DNA of 64,000 bases, taken from positions 1 to 64,000 of the forward strand of contig CALIZH010000054.1 in NCBI GenBank assembly GCA_938028585.1, written 5' to 3'. Under the pieces are notes generated by a model. That model made no database searches, had not been told where the DNA came from, and was given only the letters and a program-made list of their open reading frames with translations. The first letter of the stretch is position 1, and each line of letters opens with the position of its first letter. This document shows, piece after piece, positions 41,129-51,500 of the stretch. Source of the stretch: an uncultured Actinomyces sp. (GTDB lineage: Bacteria; Actinomycetota; Actinomycetes; Actinomycetales; Actinomycetaceae). The position numbers and the translations under genes were made by a program.

Positions 41129-43405
41129 ATGCTGTTTGGTAAGAAGGACGACACCAAGGTCGTCGACGAGCAGGTCGCTTCTGCCCCTGTTCTTGATAAG
41201 AAGGCTCAGAAGGCTGAGGCCAAGAAGGCCAAGGACTCTCTGGCGCTTGTCATCGATGAGACGGAGCCCGGTGCGGCTCTCGATCTCATCCGTAACAACG
41301 AGCGTTGGGCACTCCCCAATGGGGCTGGTGTCATCCTGTCTCTCCCCGTTGATGCACCCATCGAAGAAGGCGGTATCGGTGGCCTGGGCAAGGTCTCGTC
41401 CAAGGGGGACGAGAACAAAGGCTCGATTCTCCAGCGAATCGCTGACGATAAGATTCAGGTCCTGATGACCCAGGATATGCTTCGTCACAACATTTTGGGC
41501 ATTATCCCCACAGAGCAGTCTCTGAGCCCCGAAGGCATGGGTGAGTACACCCTCTTCGACAAGGCTATTTTCATGCTCACGTCTGTTGACACGCGCGATG
41601 GGGCTCTCGTTGTGAACCCGATTCACTATGACGAACTGGCCGGTGTTCTCGACGTGCCTACTGGGGATGCCGATACGGTTACCCTGGCTCAGGCACAGGC
41701 TGTCTCGTCTGGTGCCGTGACTCTGTCGTCCTTGATCCCCTCGCTCTGGCGTCGTCTGGGCGGCGAGGTTGACACTGAGTCGGTTGATTCGGAGTCCGAG
41801 GATTTCGTTGAGGATATTCCTGCGCCGCCATCGGCCCCAATGAACGACGTAAACGACGCAGATGAGTCTCTGGAGAACGTTGACAATCTCCCGGATTTCG
41901 ACCCTGACGAGGTTCCAGATGAGCCTCTGGAAGACGAGCTTCCGTTCGATGAGGACTCGTATGACGACGATGATGCTGACATTGAAGATCCGTTCAAGGA
42001 TCTCGATGTTGCATCGGATGCTGACACTGAGTCGGTGGAGGATGTTACCGAGGTTGCAGAGAACCCCATTCCTGCCCCTGTCGTCGACAACCGTGTCTTC
42101 GATCGTGAGGCGGTGCGCAATACGATGGCGCGCAGGTTCCTCGATGAGGATCTGGGCTTCACTGTCGACATGACGCCGTTCAATGCTCTGTTCGGTCACG
42201 AAGAGGACGAAGCGAGTCGTTTCTCCCTTGACCATCTCAGCGATGAGAACTGGTTGGATGGTCAGATCAAGCTGCTGTCGCAGCAGGCGAATGATGCACT
42301 GGCTCAGCAGCGCCGTCGTGACATCGAAGAGCTGCGCGATCTTTACTTCTCGCTCGTGTCGAACACGGGTGACGAGATCGCTGCTCAGATGAGCACTGGA
42401 CCTGGTGCTGACAACGTGTGGGCTCAGACGCTGGCTGAGGCTGATGCGAACGCTGAGAAGTCTCGTGAGAGCCTCGTGGACATCGTGGGTGCACAGCGCG
42501 CCGCCATCATCGCCAAGTACGAGAAGGATAAGGAAGAGGATGCGCAGGCTAAGGCCGTGGAGGCGAAGTCTCTCTACGACGTGCGGCACAAGCCCAGTCT
42601 CGATCGAGAACTCGATGAGATTGAACCGAATCTCCGTGCGACCATCGACGAGGATTACACTCTTCGTCGTCGCCAGATTCTCGATGCGCGCAAGCAGTCT
42701 GCGCAGGCTTCTTTCGACGCGGCTCTTACTCGCGTGATGGATCACCTGATTCAGAAGCGCTCTGAGCAGGTTGCCCGTGAAGCGGAGCTCATGGAGCAGT
42801 TCCGTGACGATATGGGTCAGTTCTTGGATGAGAATCGCAAGGAAGACATCGCTCGTGCCGAGGCTCTGCGAGAGCAGTTGTCTCGTGAGAATATCGTCGA
42901 GCAGAAGACTGCTGAATTTGCTGCTCGTGAGAAGGAGCTGCATGAGCAGATCGCGCGTGAGCGCGAAGAGGCCGAGAAGCGTGCTCTGGCTACTCAGGAG
43001 GAAACCAATAAGACTCTGGCGCGTATGCGTGAAGAGTGGGCTGTTCAGTTGGCTCAGGCCAAGGCTGAGGTCGAGCGTGCGAATGCGCGCACGGAAGAGG
43101 AAGCCGCTCGTGTGAATGTGGTGCGTGAGGAAATCTCGCGTCAGTATGAGAGCCAGATTGCTTTCCTGGAGAACGATCAGAAGACGCTGATGGCGCAGAT
43201 GGACCGTGAGAGCCTTGTCGCCAAGCGCGCCAATCGTCTCTACATCGCCTTGGCGGTGCTGGTCGCTCTCGCGTTCCTCGCACTGGGTGTCATCGCTGGC
43301 ATTCTGATTCACACTGCGTTCGGTGATGCACATACCGCAGCTGCGGCGATCGCTGATGTCTCGGCACAGGTGAGCACCAATAGCGCAGCATCAATCGGTG
43401 TGTAA
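41129..43405 (+). CDS. Long coiled-coil membrane protein
   Basis: A 758-aa protein starting MLFGKKDDTKVVDEQ, with GAAAGGATT upstream. Residues about 40-215 are globular. About 215-320 are very acidic (DDDDADIEDPF). From about 380 to 690 an almost continuous charged coiled coil runs (EELRDLYFSL, ELHEQIAREREEAEKRALAT). One membrane helix follows at about 703-727 (LYIALAVLVALAFLALGVIAG), then a short outside tail. No family recognised. The size and layout suggest a scaffold linking cytoplasmic components to the membrane. It is monocistronic between an operator-bearing promoter and a terminator. Confidence 0.7.
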   Translation: MLFGKKDDTKVVDEQVASAPVLDKKAQKAEAKKAKDSLALVIDETEPGAALDLIRNNERWALPNGAGVILSLPVDAPIEEGGIGGLGKVSSKGDENKGSILQRIADDKIQVLMTQDMLRHNILGIIPTEQSLSPEGMGEYTLFDKAIFMLTSVDTRDGALVVNPIHYDELAGVLDVPTGDADTVTLAQAQAVSSGAVTLSSLIPSLWRRLGGEVDTESVDSESEDFVEDIPAPPSAPMNDVNDADESLENVDNLPDFDPDEVPDEPLEDELPFDEDSYDDDDADIEDPFKDLDVASDADTESVEDVTEVAENPIPAPVVDNRVFDREAVRNTMARRFLDEDLGFTVDMTPFNALFGHEEDEASRFSLDHLSDENWLDGQIKLLSQQANDALAQQRRRDIEELRDLYFSLVSNTGDEIAAQMSTGPGADNVWAQTLAEADANAEKSRESLVDIVGAQRAAIIAKYEKDKEEDAQAKAVEAKSLYDVRHKPSLDRELDEIEPNLRATIDEDYTLRRRQILDARKQSAQASFDAALTRVMDHLIQKRSEQVAREAELMEQFRDDMGQFLDENRKEDIARAEALREQLSRENIVEQKTAEFAAREKELHEQIAREREEAEKRALATQEETNKTLARMREEWAVQLAQAKAEVERANARTEEEAARVNVVREEISRQYESQIAFLENDQKTLMAQMDRESLVAKRANRLYIALAVLVALAFLALGVIAGILIHTAFGDAHTAAAAIADVSAQVSTNSAASIGV

Positions 43406-43431
43406 TGCACGATGGTGTGATCACATAGAAC

Positions 43432-43470
43432 AAGAGGTGCGGTGAGGGTTATCCTTGCCGCACCTCTTTT
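43432..43470 (+). terminator. Terminator after the coiled-coil gene
   Basis: An 11-bp stem AAGAGGTGCGG/CCGCACCTCTT followed by TTCTGTGTCTTT. Confidence 0.85.
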
Positions 43471-43562
43471 CTGTGTCTTTATCATCGCTTTCTCTGGTAT
43501 GATTAGGTTGGTGAATCAACCGAATCGAAACGACGTAAGAGAAAGGTAGAAAGGTGGTGCAT

Positions 43563-46500
43563 ATGGCTTTCGGACGAAAGAAATCCGGTGGAGCAGCGCC
43601 CCGTGAACACGGTAGCCAAGCGTGGAACCAGTTGGGTAAGCAGGATGAGCTTGACTCACTGGCTTATCAGGATGTTCATGGTGACCAGCAGCTAGAACGT
43701 AGTGACATCGAGGCAAAGATCTCTCCGGTGTCGCGCGAAGTCGCATCGGCTGTTGCCGGTGTGCTCGTCTTCATCCTCGTGTGGGCATTGTTCTCGTTTG
43801 GCACGATGGGTGTGACCATGGGCCGTGACGCCCTGTGGCGTTCGTCTGTTCCGAGCTACGCAGTACAGAACAAGGCTCTGACGAAGGAGCTGGGCAAGCC
43901 TGTGTGGAGCGAAGGGTGTTTCTCCCCAGCTCTGGAAACAGGTGAGATCGATACGTCCGATGAGACGTGCTATGAGGATGCTGAGGATGTTCCTGAGCCA
44001 CAGTGGCACGTGGATGCCGTCGCAGCAGAAAAGGCTGATCGAGATGCTGAGTTGGCTCAGCGTCCGAACAGTGCGATCGGTTGGATGCTGTCGTTCGATT
44101 GGCTGAAGTTCGTCATGTCGTCGATTGCTGGTCTTGTTGTGTGGGGCTTGCTGCGTATGCGTTTGCTGCGCAACCTCAAGGCGCAGAATCTCATGCGCGA
44201 TACCACTGACATCAACCAATACAAAAATGACCAGCACGTAGCACTCCCCGAAGAAGTGCGTGAGCGTTTCGATGTGGTGCCTGATGTGGGTGCGCACACG
44301 GGCGTGAGTGCAACGACGCTGATCTCTCACTCGATGGTTTCGAACAAGGGCATCGAGAAGGTCGCGTTTGCACAGCGTGCTGAGAAGGACATTCTCGATG
44401 AGGATGGCGATGTGGCTCTGTTCGAGGGAGAAGCTCTCACGGACGACAATGGCGATGTTGTGATCAAGATGGTTCCGATGTTTGACGAAGAGTTCGGCAC
44501 AGCCCTGTGGAACGCATCAGGACTGCCGGATAACAAGCAACTGCGTCGCCGTCTCGATCCTCGTAACGTGCCGTACAACCCAGGCAATGCCAACCGAGAT
44601 AAGCTCAAGGGTTTCAATACCCTGGCTGATCTGGTGAACGGTGAGTGGGAACTTCCAACGTATGAGCCACAGCGTCCGGCTGGCGTCTACTACGTGGATA
44701 CAGCTCCTGCGAACACCATGATTCTGGCTATGACTCGTGCCGGTAAGGGTCAGACGTACATTGAGCCAATGCTCGATATTTGGATGCGTCAGAAGCGTCC
44801 AGACAACATGATCATCAATGATCCTAAGGGTGAGCTCTTGGTGAAGAACTACGTCCGTGCCACCATGCGTGGATTCCAGGTTGTGCAGTTCAATCTCATC
44901 AACGCGATGAAGACTGACATCTACAACCCTCTGGGAATGGCGGCTGAGGCTGCTCGTGAAGGCGATCAGACCAAGTGCGCGCTCTACGTTGAAAACATCG
45001 CAGACGTGTTCTTCCCTGTGGACGGCGCAGAAGACCCTGTGTGGCCGAATGCTGCAAACAACGCGTTCAAGCGTGCAGCATACGGCTTGATCGACTACTA
45101 CCTGGAAGAAGAGCACCAGCTGCGTCAGTACGCGATGCGTCACGGTATGGATCAAAAGGTTCTGGAGCAGAAGCTTGATGCCATGTGGGGTAAGGTCACG
45201 CTCTACAACTGCTACCAGCTGTTCGTGCAGCTCACGAGTAAGAAGCGCAAGTCTCCGATGACTCAGGTAAACGAGCGCATCAAGAGCGGGTACTACGATC
45301 AACAGTCGTCCGATCCTGATGAAGTCGACGCTCTGATCGAGCACGATAAGATGCAAGCTGAGCGTATCGAGTTCCTGTGGGAAGGCAAGCCGGAATCTGA
45401 CCTGCTCACCCTGTTCTTCAACGCTACTGAGGCATTGCCTCAGTCGACGATGCGTACGCTGATCGCTAACGCGAACAACGCGCTGCGTGCAATGGCAGGG
45501 GCTGAGAAGATGCTCGCGTCTGTGTACGGTATTGCCATTACGGCAATGAGCTTCTTTACTGATCCGACGATCTCGACGTTGACCTCTGGTACTCCGTCAC
45601 AGAACACGGATCTTGGTGGCCTGTCGTTCCCTCGTCGCTTCGGTGTGCGTTTCGCTCAGAACTTCACCAAGCGTGATGGTCTCATTGGCGCTCAGGCGAA
45701 GTGGGATGCGTTCGATGATCCTGAGTTGAAGCACAATCTCGGTAAGGATTTTGAGCACGAAGATACCGTGGTTCGAGAAGGATGGGCTCGGTACTACTTC
45801 GACGGTAAGTTCCCTCACGATGTGGCGTACTTGCGACTGCGTTTGTTCAACCCTCAGACGGGTGTGTTGCTCAAAACGTTCTACTTCCAGTTCACGAAGG
45901 GATACCAACTCTCGTTGAATGGTCGTAAGTTCGTCAAGGATCCGATCACGGGTAACAAAATTATCCGTAATGGTGTTCTCGTGGAGATGGTGAAGGGTAA
46001 GAACGGGGTTCTTGTTCCTGGTCACCTGAGTTATCCGGCAACACGTCTGTTGGATAAGGCGGGGAGCCTCAAAACTGTACGAGAGAATGTTCCTGCGATT
46101 ATTCTGTCGTCGGTTCGTTACTCGGAGCAGCCGAAGGCTGTGTTCTTGGTGACGCCACCTCACTTGATGAAGTACGCGAAGCTCGTACTGATTCTTGTGA
46201 AGCAGTTGGTGGATTTGAACTTCGACAAGTCGTACATGACAAAGGCGAACCAGAAACCGCTCTACAAGACGCGCTTCATGCTCGACGAGCTCGGTAACCT
46301 CCAGTCTGAGGGTCACGGTATTGCTGGCTTCGAGACCATGCTGTCGATTGGTCTGGGTCAGGAGCAGCAATTCACACTGATTCTTCAGACGTTGCAGCAG
46401 GCCAGAGACGTGTATGGCGACAGTGTAGACAAGATCATCCAGGGTAACGTGGCTAATATCGTGTTCCTGAAGTCGACGGACGACACGATGATTGAGACGC

Positions 46501-47609
46501 TGGCCAAGATGTCGGGTACTCGCCACCGTGCGGTGCGCGATTCGAAGACGGTGACTCAGGATACTGAGCGCCTCATCGAAGGCTTGAACGTCGAGGGCAA
46601 GGTGTCGTATACGATCAGTGCGAAGGAAGAAAGTGTCATCGGGTACAACGATCTGGCATTCTTGCCGGAACGTAACTCGATCATCTTCTCTGCGGGTATT
46701 TCCCCTATTTGGAACCGCAACGCTGAGATCTTGCCGATGTCGTGGCGCTTGTTCAGCAACACCATCAAACACCCTGGTCGTGAGTACTCACTTCAGACGA
46801 TTCCGACCCTCTCGTCGGCGCTTGATTTCGATGTGCGTCTCAATCAGCCGAACTTCATGAAGATGCTCGATAAGCGTATCGAGCAGGCTGCGAATGCGGC
46901 TGAGGCGATGGAGTTGTACCAGGAGGCATACGATCTGGATGATTACGGCATCTCGATCCTGGATCCTGATGTGTACTCGGCTGAGGTCATGGACCTCATC
47001 GCGTCGATTGAGGAAGAGCGTAAGGGTCACGACATGGAGAACGAAGAGTACGACATGGACAGTGACGAGGCTCTGCGTGCTCAGTTGGGATCTGGCTACG
47101 ATATGTTCAACGAGGATGACGAGATTAACGAAGATGTCCGAGAGGATCTCGCTGTTCGTCAGGAGATGTTGGCTGATCGAGCCAAGATGCGCTATGCGGA
47201 AGGTCAGATTAGCCGTGAGAATCTGATGAGCGAGAGCGGGCATGTGTTGCACCACCTCGATGGCGACATCGTTGCTGCGTATCGTGAAGCGAAGCACGCA
47301 ATGGTGGATGATGCTCGGTTCTTCCGAACAGACGAGAACGGTTCGCTGTGCTCGCTGGATGGAAAGGTCTACATCAGTCAGGGTGTGTCGAGTGATGAGC
47401 TGCGTACTCTTCGGGATGCATCGTCTGATCAGACGAGCGGTGTGTATGCTGACGATGACTCGATCTCTGAGATCGAGGATCTAGGTTCGTGGCGAGTCCA
47501 TGACGCGTTCTACAAGTTTTTGCACGGCTTGGAGTCGTGGGAGGATCTCGGCGGAGGTGCTTTCGATCGAGTTATTGCGCGAGTGTTTGAACGTCGTGAG
47601 AATGAGTGA
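43563..47609 (+). CDS. Type IV coupling protein (TraG/VirD4 family)
   Basis: A 1348-aa protein; start MAFGRKKSGG (AAGGTGG 5 nt upstream). Two N-terminal membrane helices lie at about 63-86 and 180-200, separated by an unusually long extracytoplasmic loop of about 95 residues. Walker A reads MTRAGKGQT (390-398), followed by the family signature IINDPKGELL. Walker B reads FMLDELGNL (D908, E909), and ILQTLQQARDVYG follows as in other coupling proteins. Coupling proteins recruit the relaxosome and other substrates to the secretion channel. It is about twice the usual length, with a ~280-residue acidic C-terminal extension (YDMDSDEALRAQ, EEDDEINEDVRED-like). Such C-terminal extensions often select substrates, so it could read the tail motif of neighbouring proteins; this is inference. 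Confidence 0.9.
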   Translation: MAFGRKKSGGAAPREHGSQAWNQLGKQDELDSLAYQDVHGDQQLERSDIEAKISPVSREVASAVAGVLVFILVWALFSFGTMGVTMGRDALWRSSVPSYAVQNKALTKELGKPVWSEGCFSPALETGEIDTSDETCYEDAEDVPEPQWHVDAVAAEKADRDAELAQRPNSAIGWMLSFDWLKFVMSSIAGLVVWGLLRMRLLRNLKAQNLMRDTTDINQYKNDQHVALPEEVRERFDVVPDVGAHTGVSATTLISHSMVSNKGIEKVAFAQRAEKDILDEDGDVALFEGEALTDDNGDVVIKMVPMFDEEFGTALWNASGLPDNKQLRRRLDPRNVPYNPGNANRDKLKGFNTLADLVNGEWELPTYEPQRPAGVYYVDTAPANTMILAMTRAGKGQTYIEPMLDIWMRQKRPDNMIINDPKGELLVKNYVRATMRGFQVVQFNLINAMKTDIYNPLGMAAEAAREGDQTKCALYVENIADVFFPVDGAEDPVWPNAANNAFKRAAYGLIDYYLEEEHQLRQYAMRHGMDQKVLEQKLDAMWGKVTLYNCYQLFVQLTSKKRKSPMTQVNERIKSGYYDQQSSDPDEVDALIEHDKMQAERIEFLWEGKPESDLLTLFFNATEALPQSTMRTLIANANNALRAMAGAEKMLASVYGIAITAMSFFTDPTISTLTSGTPSQNTDLGGLSFPRRFGVRFAQNFTKRDGLIGAQAKWDAFDDPELKHNLGKDFEHEDTVVREGWARYYFDGKFPHDVAYLRLRLFNPQTGVLLKTFYFQFTKGYQLSLNGRKFVKDPITGNKIIRNGVLVEMVKGKNGVLVPGHLSYPATRLLDKAGSLKTVRENVPAIILSSVRYSEQPKAVFLVTPPHLMKYAKLVLILVKQLVDLNFDKSYMTKANQKPLYKTRFMLDELGNLQSEGHGIAGFETMLSIGLGQEQQFTLILQTLQQARDVYGDSVDKIIQGNVANIVFLKSTDDTMIETLAKMSGTRHRAVRDSKTVTQDTERLIEGLNVEGKVSYTISAKEESVIGYNDLAFLPERNSIIFSAGISPIWNRNAEILPMSWRLFSNTIKHPGREYSLQTIPTLSSALDFDVRLNQPNFMKMLDKRIEQAANAAEAMELYQEAYDLDDYGISILDPDVYSAEVMDLIASIEEERKGHDMENEEYDMDSDEALRAQLGSGYDMFNEDDEINEDVREDLAVRQEMLADRAKMRYAEGQISRENLMSESGHVLHHLDGDIVAAYREAKHAMVDDARFFRTDENGSLCSLDGKVYISQGVSSDELRTLRDASSDQTSGVYADDDSISEIEDLGSWRVHDAFYKFLHGLESWEDLGGGAFDRVIARVFERRENE

Positions 47610-47629
47610 TCGACTGATGTAGTGCCATA

Positions 47630-47665
47630 CACAGAGGGGGTAACTAGCTAGTTACCCCCTCTGTG
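47630..47665. terminator. 36-bp perfect palindrome between convergent genes
   Basis: CACAGAGGGGGTAACTAG and its exact complement abut with no spacer (47630-47665). It lies between the coupling protein's stop and the convergent zinc-finger gene, so it is likely a bidirectional terminator. Confidence 0.8.
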
Positions 47666-47729
47666 TATTCAGCAGCGTTCAACGTGTTTGATCCATCGGG
47701 TCTTACCTGCGTCATAGATCCTGTGAGAT

Positions 47730-48371
47730 CTATTGACGAAGCTTGATTCTGCCGGAACAGTATGGGCAACCGGTCTTTTTAGTTGTGCGGCTATACGGTG
47801 TTGCCTTCCACGTGTGATCAGAATTTGTGGAACACTGCCAGAGCACGGATGCGTTTGATCCCGGTTTGAGAGTGGTAGCGAGAGATTGATCAACGAGTTG
47901 TGCGGCTAGGTCGGGATGTGTGGTTGCCAAGTCGCTCTGACCAGAGACGGCGCGGCGACCTGAGCATTGAGGGCAGCGCGTCCCTTGGCGTGCGACGTTA
48001 CTGAGTGGTGCAGTCCAGTGGTCGTGTGCGGGGTTACCACACCAGAATTCGACCTTCTTATTGGAAGACCCGGTAAGCTTTGTGCGTAGGCTTTTATCGA
48101 CCATGAGAGCAGCTGCTTCGGGGTGAGTGGTGGCAACGTCGTTGACACCAGGAATGACAGTCTTTCCGTTACACACGCTGCACCCGGTGGGGTTTTTCGA
48201 CGCAGTGCGGTTCATAGGGCTGGCCCACCACACGTGACGAGAATCAACAGGACAACGCCACTGGACTTTCTTGTCTGAACCGCGAGCGATCGATCGTAGA
48301 GATTGATCAACGAGCTGATCAGCGAGAGCGGGGTTGAATTGCTCAAGAGTCTGAGAGGGTTTTCGTGGCAT
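47730..48371 (-). CDS. Triple zinc-finger repeat protein (DUF4379-like)
   Basis: A 213-aa protein made of three ~65-residue repeats. Each has a helical start (PALADQLVDQSLR, PEAAALMVDKSLR, PDLAAQLVDQSLA), a WxC...HxW segment (QWRCPVDSRHVW, EFWCGNPAHDHW, LWQCSTNSDHTW) and a CxxC knuckle (CSVC, CPQC, CPYC). This is the DUF4379 treble-clef repeat, common in large phages and mobile elements and thought to bind nucleic acid. AAAAGGAGG precedes the ATG. It is the only minus-strand gene in a 44-kb plus-strand block and is divergent from the RNA polymerase gene, so the two share one control region. Confidence 0.8.
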   Translation of the reverse strand: MPRKPSQTLEQFNPALADQLVDQSLRSIARGSDKKVQWRCPVDSRHVWWASPMNRTASKNPTGCSVCNGKTVIPGVNDVATTHPEAAALMVDKSLRTKLTGSSNKKVEFWCGNPAHDHWTAPLSNVARQGTRCPQCSGRRAVSGQSDLATTHPDLAAQLVDQSLATTLKPGSNASVLWQCSTNSDHTWKATPYSRTTKKTGCPYCSGRIKLRQ

Positions 48372-48493
48372 GGTGTGCGCCTCCTTTTCAGATGGTGTTT
48401 ATATGGTTCAGTGTATCATAGATGGGTTGCTATATACATTCGTTTCCCTTGTGTTTCCAGTCGAAATACGGTGTTTCGTCGGGTAGAATGGGA

Positions 48494-48522
48494 GGGTAAT
48501 ACCCGATCGATCCAGTGGATCG
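48494..48522 (+). promoter_or_regulatory. Palindromes in the RNA polymerase promoter region
   Basis: A candidate -10 TAGAAT (48484-48489) is followed by GGGTAATACCC (48494-48504) and TCGATCC-AGT-GGATCGA (48506-48522), both just before the ribosome binding site. They could serve as operators or leader hairpins that limit polymerase synthesis. Confidence 0.45.
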
Positions 48523-48546
48523 AAACTCCAGGAAGGAGAATGCGTT

Positions 48547-51500
48547 ATGCAAACGCACAATGCCGGACTTCGGCGTTACATGTACGAGCATATGATCGCT
48601 CGTACAATCAATCGAACCTCAGAGTTGACCAAGACTCCGATTCTTGTATCTCAGGGTCGACGCCTGAGGGATCTCATGGAAGAGCGTCTCAACGAACAAG
48701 GCCGTTCTTTCAACGATGGTGATCTACCTGTTGCCGATGCGTTGGGCGCTATCCAGAGCGTTATGGAAGAGCATGTGCCTGGCTACAAGCCTTTGTTCCA
48801 GCCTGCCGATACGTCGAGTAAGGGCTACAAGGCTCTGTACGAAGAGTTCACGTCGATCGTGGGTCTGAAGGGCTCTGCTGGAGCTGCTGGACCGCGTCTG
48901 CCGATTTCTCCGTATGATCCTCGGTGGGGGAGCCGTCGCACTGTGAAGCAGGCGGGAACGTCTATCCTGTACGTGCTCGATGGTGACATCGCTGCGTACG
49001 CAGACGGTAAACCGAGCAACGTTGAGAAGGTGACGACTTCTGAGCTCACTCTGTACCGTCTGACGGACGAAGGGAAGGCGAAAGAAGCGGGTCGTGCGTT
49101 GAGCCTTGATGATGTCTCGGGTCTCACCGAGCTCATGGGTCGCATGTCGACGGCTGAGTACAATGAGGTTCGTCAGTGGGTGCTGGATGGGGCTCGCAAC
49201 CCTGAAACGGGGCGCTACAACGCCCGTCAGTTCATGAGCACTGAGGCATTGGCTCGTTCGCGAGCTGTGCTCGATATGTTGGCGGAAGAGGGCATTCCGT
49301 ACACGATCGAGAAGGATCTTCGCCCTGGCCAGATTCGTGCACGTTTGACGGGCACGAATATGACAGTGCGCCTCACCGATACCCGCGACAAAGAGCAGTG
49401 GGTGGGCCGTGTCTACGACAACGGTGCAACCCTGTATTTCTCCACGACTGCTCGTCGAGACAATAAGCAGTTGGCCTATACGCCAACTGTTGATGAGGTC
49501 TGCGATCTCGTGCGCGTTGCGCTGGGTCGACCGGTGGAGCGCAAAGACGGCAAGGGTCTCGTGGGCCGAGTGGGCGAGCGTCAGGCTCGTAACGGTAAGA
49601 CGGTTCAAGAGTCGTATCTTTCCACTGGAACACTGACGAGTGCGTACAAGGACATGCCTGGCATGGATGGTGAGCAGATCGTGATTCGTCGTCAGATGAA
49701 GGAGCGTTCTGCGTTTTCGCGGTTCTTTGCCGATACGCCCGAAGGTCGTGAACAGGCATCCGGTTTCATTACCGGTGCTGTGCACAGCGCTCGTCACAAT
49801 GTGATTGAGCAGCTCGATGTCGATGGTCTCATTCAGCAGTTGCGCGAGAACGAGGAAGCAGCGCGTGAGGGTACGTACATCCCCATGCTGTCTGGCGATC
49901 CTGATCTCGCGGCTGTTGGTCGCGCGTACTGGGATGTGCTTCGCGGTGCAGAGACAACTCTGCTGAAGCCCGAAGCTACGCGAGCTGAGTACGCTGAAGC
50001 GACAGGTCTGCTCGATGATATGGATCAAGAGAGCGATCTGTCTGGTGTTCACGATATGCTGGCTGGTTCTGTGGCGTACACGGGAACTCCTGAAGAGCGC
50101 GTCCGTGCGCATCTTCAGGATCTGCTCGATACCCAGATCGGTATCGATGCGCCCATCGACTCGGATGACTTTGTGTTCGATCCGGTGCGTGTCGCTCGTT
50201 ACATGACGAGTGAGCACGGCCAGTGGCGCAACAACGATGATCTCGTGGCCGCTATGCGTTGCGCGGGTGTGCCTCAGGAGAAGATCGTCGGAGAGTCGTT
50301 CTACTCCAACACGTTCCGCGATCGACTGATCACCTTCGATGAGTCCACGGCTTTGCCGATGGATGTTGTGGAGGATGAGTTCACTCAGTCGATGCTTCAG
50401 GTTGTGTCTGACACGCTGGAGTCCTGCGCTGTGACGCCTGGTTCTATCCGTGTCGACGTCAACGGCGTTGTGGAGTGGACTGGCTCGATCATGCGCTCGC
50501 AAACTGGCAAAGAAGAGCCTGTGAGCGGTACGGTCGGACAGATCTTCGCTCGCGGCGAGAACGGTGAGATCATCACCCGTTTCAACTCTGGCAACGATCT
50601 GATGATCGTGCCTGGTTTTGACGCACGTGTGGTGGCACAGAAGCCTGGGGAGAACAAGTCCCTCGAAGAGCGCACCCGGCTGATCGGTTACGAGCAGCAG
50701 ATGAGTGACGCGATTCGTTATCGAGTTCAGGCTGATGTGCTATCTGGTCGCTCTCGCGTTGGTGAACCTGCGTCGCTGAATAGCGTGTATCGTCGTCTGT
50801 CGGATACGCGTCACCGCGCGGATCACTACGAGCGAGCTCTCGAAGAGGGCATGGATCGGAAGATCCTTGATGCCATTCTTGCGACCGAAGCGCGTCGTGT
50901 GCGTTACCCGAACGCGTTGCGTGATGGGTCGACGATCGACGCTGACTTCCGCGCATCGCGTGCACGTGAACAGGGCATCGGCGGAGATCCGGCCAACGAC
51001 ACGACCATGGATCCATGGGTGTTGACCGGTGGTCGCAACATGTCACTGCTCAGCGAAGAAGCTGATGGCTACTTCGATCCGATCATGACATCGGGCGGTG
51101 TGAACCAGGGCGTGACTCGGTATCTGGTCTCTGGCGCACAGGTGAACCCTGACGGTTCGATCGTGCGTTCAAGTAAGGACGATCGTGCACCGCTCATGTT
51201 GACTGAGCAGGCTCAGCTCATGAGCTACGACCCGTTTGATCGTCAGCAGATGACGACCTCTAATCTCATGAACGCATCGTCTGTGACGAAGCCTGTGGGC
51301 ACGGCGTTCATGACTGCTGGTGGTTGGACGATGGAGGACTCCATCGTTGTCTCGGCTGACTTTGCCAAGCAGTACCGCGTTCGCGGCACTGACGGTCAGA
51401 TGCGCGATCTCATCGTTGGCGACAAGATCTCTGACATGCACGGCAACAAGGGTGTCATCTCACTCATTGTTGATCGCAATGCCGATCTGTCTCCTGATGA

